Shown here: one piece after another, positions 22,867-25,758 of the stretch | Numbering within the stretch: position 1 is the stretch's first letter | Layout of the letters: the number at the start of each line of letters is the position of its first letter | The notes under the pieces: generated by a model | Database searches by the model: none | Told to the model about the DNA's origin: nothing | The model's input: only the letters and a program-made list of their open reading frames with translations | Origin: Bacillota bacterium | GTDB lineage: Bacteria; Bacillota; Clostridia; DSM-8532 | Assembly: GCA_023410885.1 (NCBI GenBank) | Contig: JAEYPI010000255.1 | Location: 1 to 25,758, forward strand | DNA length: 25,758 bases | Reading direction: 5' to 3' | Program-made: the position numbers and the translations under genes

Positions 22867-23362
22867 AAAACACCGCCTTGTACTAACTAACAATTTATTA
22901 GGTATAAAAAAATAAGCATTTGATGGGAATAAACATTTTCATTTTGAATGAGATTTTTTACATTAGCGCGAGGAACCTAAACAGAGCACTCATGCTTAAC
23001 TTGAGATAAACAGTATCATATTTATTCAAATTCCATATTGTAAATTCTATTACGGGAAATATCGTTAGATATGAGTACCACTTAACTGATTTAATATATC
23101 AATTCATTCAACCCTTTGTCAAGTATAAACCTTTTTTATTCAAGATATTCACTCTGAATTATTCCCGTGATAGGAAAATATTTTCCAAAGAAAAGTGAAA
23201 TCTGTTTTTTATCGGGGTAATTTCCGTGGTTTGTCCATAGTATATGGGTTTTTGAATGGGGTATTATGATTATGTCAATTAGAAACCTTTATTGTTGTTG
23301 TCCTTACAATTAGCGCGCATCATAGGCAAGGCAGAACGTTAACTTTCTTAGGGGCGAAAAAT
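22867..23362. other. 496-bp AT-rich intergenic region between divergent rho and spo0E-like genes
   Basis: I find no gene or RNA here. The one clear element is a perfect 14-bp palindrome GGAAAATATTTTCC at 23173-23186. TTAGCGCG occurs near both ends (about 22963 and 23311). The stretch must hold promoters for both flanking genes, but I could not place either with confidence. Confidence 0.6.
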
Positions 23363-23656
23363 ATGCTTGATAAAACAATCGAAAAAATGAAGCAGCAGCT
23401 CGACCAAATGATCCTCACAGAAAAATTGGGCAGCAAACGGCTTTTGCAGCAGAGCCAAGCGCTGGATCGTTTGATAGTTGTAGCAATGCGGCGAAAGGCC
23501 TACAAGCTAAATGGCAACAGCACAGGCGACAACCGGGCAACAGTTTACCCACAGTATGTAGAGGACGGCAACAATGAAGATAACGCCGCAGCAAGGCACC
23601 TTCAAGACTACAACTTCATTGACGATTTAATGCTCACACCTATAAGAACAGGCTAA
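23363..23656 (+). CDS. Spo0E-like aspartyl-phosphate phosphatase
   Basis: 97-residue protein whose first half is a Spo0E-like helical hairpin: MLDKTIEKMKQQLDQMILTE, then LLQQSQALDRLIVVAMR. The SQxLDxLI motif (about residues 31-38) is the family signature; in Spo0E, this region dephosphorylates Spo0A~P and so delays sporulation. The second half (about 45-97) is a polar, likely disordered tail longer than in typical 50-60-residue members. The ATG at 23363 has AGGGGC at 7 nt. It is a lone plus-strand gene ended by a terminator. Confidence 0.75.
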   Translation: MLDKTIEKMKQQLDQMILTEKLGSKRLLQQSQALDRLIVVAMRRKAYKLNGNSTGDNRATVYPQYVEDGNNEDNAAARHLQDYNFIDDLMLTPIRTG

Positions 23657-23666
23657 CATAATGAAA

Positions 23667-23704
23667 AAGCGGGAATTTAATTTAGCTCCCGCTTCTTTTT
23701 TTGC
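23667..23704. terminator. Bidirectional terminator between spo0E-like gene and dnaX
   Basis: AAGCGGGA, 12-nt loop, TCCCGCTT then CTTTTTTTTT on the plus strand; on the minus strand the stem is followed by TTTTT. It closes both convergent transcripts. Confidence 0.8.
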
Positions 23705-23729
23705 TGTGCTTACGCTTTATAGGGCCAAC

Positions 23730-25388
23730 TCATTCCTGAATATTTAAAGGGATATTGTTTGCAGCTGCAAACTGCTTGATTTTATCTAGATCCGGATCCT
23801 CTTCCTTTTTTTGTGCGAACTGATCCACAGCCTTATCATCGATAATTTTGACCCCTCTGTTTTGTCCGGTGATGGTATTGAGCGCTTCCTTAATGATTTC
23901 CAAGCTGTCATTTCTGCTGAGCACCGTCTTCTTAAGACCATCCTCGCTTGAAACAACGATATAGGCCACATCCTCATCGGATATCAGGCATTGTGTATCC
24001 AATAGATAGGCATAGACCTTCATTTTCCCCATTGAACGGATATATTCAATGACCTCGGGCCATTGCTTAAAGGACCGCTTATCAACAGCCTCTCCCTGTG
24101 CCCCAACTGACTTATCTTCTTTTGATCGTTCTTGCACGGGCTTTGCGGCTGTTGTCTTTGCTGAAGTCATCTGAGCCTTTGGTTTTTCTTCCTTTTGAAG
24201 AACCACACCATCCTGAAGCTGGGCCATCCGCTTTTCAAGCTGCAAAAGACGCGCTTCCAGCCTTGAGAGGCCTTCGTCGGAAACTGCTTCTCCTCCGGGT
24301 AAGGCGCCGGAACACAGCTTAATGACGGCTACCTCTAAAAGAATTCTCTGATTCTCTGACCATTTAAGGCGACCTTCAGTTTCAGCAAGTGCTTTAATGA
24401 TCGCCAGCGTCTGGTCATAGGAGATGCGGTCAGCCGCTTCCCTTACCGGCTTAAGCTCCTCCTCGTCAAGCTCAATTAAATTCAGTGCTTCTTCGCCGGT
24501 CTTAATGAGCATAAGATTTCTAAACCAATCAACCAATTGGGAGCATAAAGGCTGAAGATCGCGGCCTTCATCCATTGCCTTTTTAATGGAAATCAAGGCA
24601 AGCTGGGCATCTTTATCAACGATGGCTCGCGCAAAGGTATTCAGGGTTTCGGAAGCCGTAAGCCCTGAGACATCCACAACATCCTCTCGGGTGATACGCG
24701 CTTTGCCTAAAGCGATGCACTGATCCAAAAGGCTGATGGCATCTCTCATGCCACCCTCCGATAATCGCGCAATCAAATGAATCGCACTATCTTCAAAAGG
24801 AATACCACAATCATCAGCAATGATTTTTAGTCGCTCGGCAAGGCCGGTTAACGTTATCCGCTTAAAATCAAAGCGCTGACAGCGGGAGAGTATGGTGGCC
24901 GGCAGCTTATGGGGCTCAGTTGTTGCCAATATAAAGACCACATTTTTAGGGGGCTCCTCCAAGGTTTTAAGCAGTGCATTAAAAGCCCCGGTTGACAGCA
25001 TGTGAACTTCATCGATGATATAAACCTTATATTGGGTGACAGCCGGTACGTACATGACAGTTTCCTTAATTTCACGCACATCATCTACACCATTATTGGA
25101 AGCCGCATCGATTTCAATAACATCAATAATGGAGCCATCCAGTATGCCCTGACAGGTGCTGCATTGATTACATGGGCTGCCATCGACGGATTCCGGGCAA
25201 TTGACGGCACGGGCAAATATTTTAGCTAGGGTGGTTTTTCCCGTACCCCTTGTTCCGCAAAATAGGTAGGCATGGTTAATGGCATTATTTTTGATGCTAT
25301 TCTTTAATGTTGTAACGATATGACGCTGCTCCACCACATCTTCAAAGGTCAGCGGTCTCCATTTTCTATATAGCGCCATATGAGCCAT
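23730..25388 (-). CDS. dnaX: DNA polymerase III subunit tau/gamma
   Basis: 552-residue clamp-loader ATPase that loads the sliding clamp and couples leading- and lagging-strand polymerases. Walker A GTRGTGKT (45-52), zinc cysteines C64, C73, C76 and C79, Walker B VYIIDEVHM (122-130) and the arginine-finger region LSRCQRFDF are intact. A lysine/alanine-rich linker (about 385-435) precedes the C-terminal tau domain. The ATG at 25388 (MAHMALYRKW) fits the family start, with AAGGA 12 nt upstream. It follows the SRP RNA gene, as in many Firmicutes; the usual downstream pair (ybaB, recR) is missing, with a terminator there instead. Confidence 0.95.
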   Translation of the reverse strand: MAHMALYRKWRPLTFEDVVEQRHIVTTLKNSIKNNAINHAYLFCGTRGTGKTTLAKIFARAVNCPESVDGSPCNQCSTCQGILDGSIIDVIEIDAASNNGVDDVREIKETVMYVPAVTQYKVYIIDEVHMLSTGAFNALLKTLEEPPKNVVFILATTEPHKLPATILSRCQRFDFKRITLTGLAERLKIIADDCGIPFEDSAIHLIARLSEGGMRDAISLLDQCIALGKARITREDVVDVSGLTASETLNTFARAIVDKDAQLALISIKKAMDEGRDLQPLCSQLVDWFRNLMLIKTGEEALNLIELDEEELKPVREAADRISYDQTLAIIKALAETEGRLKWSENQRILLEVAVIKLCSGALPGGEAVSDEGLSRLEARLLQLEKRMAQLQDGVVLQKEEKPKAQMTSAKTTAAKPVQERSKEDKSVGAQGEAVDKRSFKQWPEVIEYIRSMGKMKVYAYLLDTQCLISDEDVAYIVVSSEDGLKKTVLSRNDSLEIIKEALNTITGQNRGVKIIDDKAVDQFAQKKEEDPDLDKIKQFAAANNIPLNIQE

Positions 25389-25447
25389 ATACCATCACAT
25401 TCCTTTCAAGTCCTTAATCCATCATTTTGTAATCATACTGTAGAATC

Positions 25448-25476
25448 AGTTTATCAGTTCACCTTCTAATGCGCAA
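25448..25476 (-). promoter_or_regulatory. Possible dnaX promoter
   Basis: Minus-strand TTGCGC (25476-25471) and TAAACT (25453-25448) with 17-bp spacing, downstream of the SRP RNA terminator and about 60 nt before the dnaX start. Both boxes depart from consensus. Confidence 0.4.
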
Positions 25477-25535
25477 GGCATGGCAGGAGATGCATAGGCA
25501 ACTAAATCCTGCAATATCAGTCTTTTGCCCCATAC

Positions 25536-25566
25536 AAAAAAACGAGGCTATTCACCTCGTTTTTTT
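25536..25566 (-). terminator. Terminator of the SRP RNA gene
   Basis: AAAAAAACGAGG and CCTCGTTTTTTT form a perfect 12-bp stem around a 7-nt loop, with T-runs on both strands. It lies 45 nt after the predicted mature SRP RNA, so a short 3' trailer would be trimmed. Confidence 0.85.
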
Positions 25567-25611
25567 CATATAAACCGTGCACCTGCCTTCGACAAACAAA
25601 TACAAACGTAA

Positions 25612-25722
25612 CATGCGCAGCATACTCGGATCAGGCAAACTCGCGGCACACCCAGAGGTTCCGCTTACCGCTGCTTCCTCCCGGACCTGACGGAGTTCAC
25701 GGTTCTGAATTGCGCAAGACCC
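25612..25722 (-). ncRNA. ffs: Signal recognition particle RNA, apparently short (4.5S-like) form
   Basis: The minus strand contains the near-invariant domain IV GTCAGGTCCGGGAGGAAGCA flanked by CCG and CGG, then the GTGTGCCG block. TGCGCA at both ends (25711-25716 and 25614-25619) would close the outer helix, giving about 110 nt. This RNA scaffolds Ffh for co-translational targeting to the membrane. Domain IV has GGGA as the tetraloop, a normal GNRA. A 5' extension carrying an Alu domain is unlikely, because a -10-like TACAAT lies just upstream. Ends are estimates. Confidence 0.92.
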
Positions 25723-25729
25723 AATCTTC

Positions 25730-25735
25730 ATTGTA
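25730..25735 (-). promoter_or_regulatory. -10 box of the SRP RNA promoter
   Basis: Minus-strand TACAAT, 7 nt before GGGTCTTGCGCA at 25722, the likely transcript start. A -35 box would fall at the window edge; the bases there are not a clear match. Confidence 0.45.
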
Positions 25736-25758
25736 CCTTGCAGCATAACTGACTTTAC

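Noticed and set aside
23800..23830. Programmed frameshift in dnaX at CAA AAA AAG
   Set aside because: A slippery-like A-run is present in the right phase, but only about 20 residues from the end, so it could not make the short gamma form.
25552..25746. 64-residue minus-strand open frame at the right edge
   Set aside because: It reads through the SRP RNA and its terminator.

Overview
The window reads as chromosome of a spore-forming, motile, Gram-positive anaerobe of the class Clostridia. The evidence is frequent TTG/GTG starts behind strong GGAGG-type ribosome sites, a small acid-soluble spore protein, YtxC and a Spo0E-like protein, a MotAB stator behind a sigma-D-type promoter, a transketolase split into two genes, and zinc-type L31. 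Genus cannot be fixed from the sequence alone. Almost everything is on the minus strand. I see no phage, insertion sequence, tRNA or CRISPR array.

Region 1 (1-5400, minus strand) is the most notable. Read 5' to 3' it runs SASP, methyltransferase, nusB, xseA, xseB, ispA, a DUF212 (PAP2-like) membrane protein, a roughly 640-nt gene-free but highly structured stretch, then the start of a DUF21-type membrane protein cut by the window edge. The size, the structure, and the setting between nusB/xseAB/ispA and a DUF21 protein identify the stretch as an OLE (ornate, large, extremophilic) RNA and the membrane protein as OapA, its partner. A near-consensus promoter overlaps the DUF212 stop codon just before the RNA, and a terminator-like hairpin lies between the RNA and oapA.

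Region 2 (5400-12000, minus strand) holds cell-envelope and division genes: ftsE, ftsX, a secreted coiled-coil M23 peptidase and a CtpA-type S41 protease. Upstream are a CdaR/PucR-type regulator with its own promoter and the sporulation gene ytxC.

Region 3 (12000-13400) is repeat-rich: three tandem 41-bp units that each contain or derive from a GTGCGT/ACGCAC hairpin, diverged copies further along, a perfect 14-bp inverted repeat, and a separate direct duplication. A PC4-like ssDNA-binding protein gene and a DUF378 membrane protein gene sit among them.

Region 4 (13400-20300) has a small orphan gene, motAB (sigma-D-type promoter), a plus-strand argF-GNAT pair behind a promoter overlapped by two ARG-box-like sites, the split transketolase, and a YitT-family membrane protein.

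Region 5 (20300-25758) has rpmE, a very long Rho factor with a charged disordered insert carrying two AT-hook-like motifs, a plus-strand Spo0E-like gene, dnaX, and the SRP RNA gene at the right edge.
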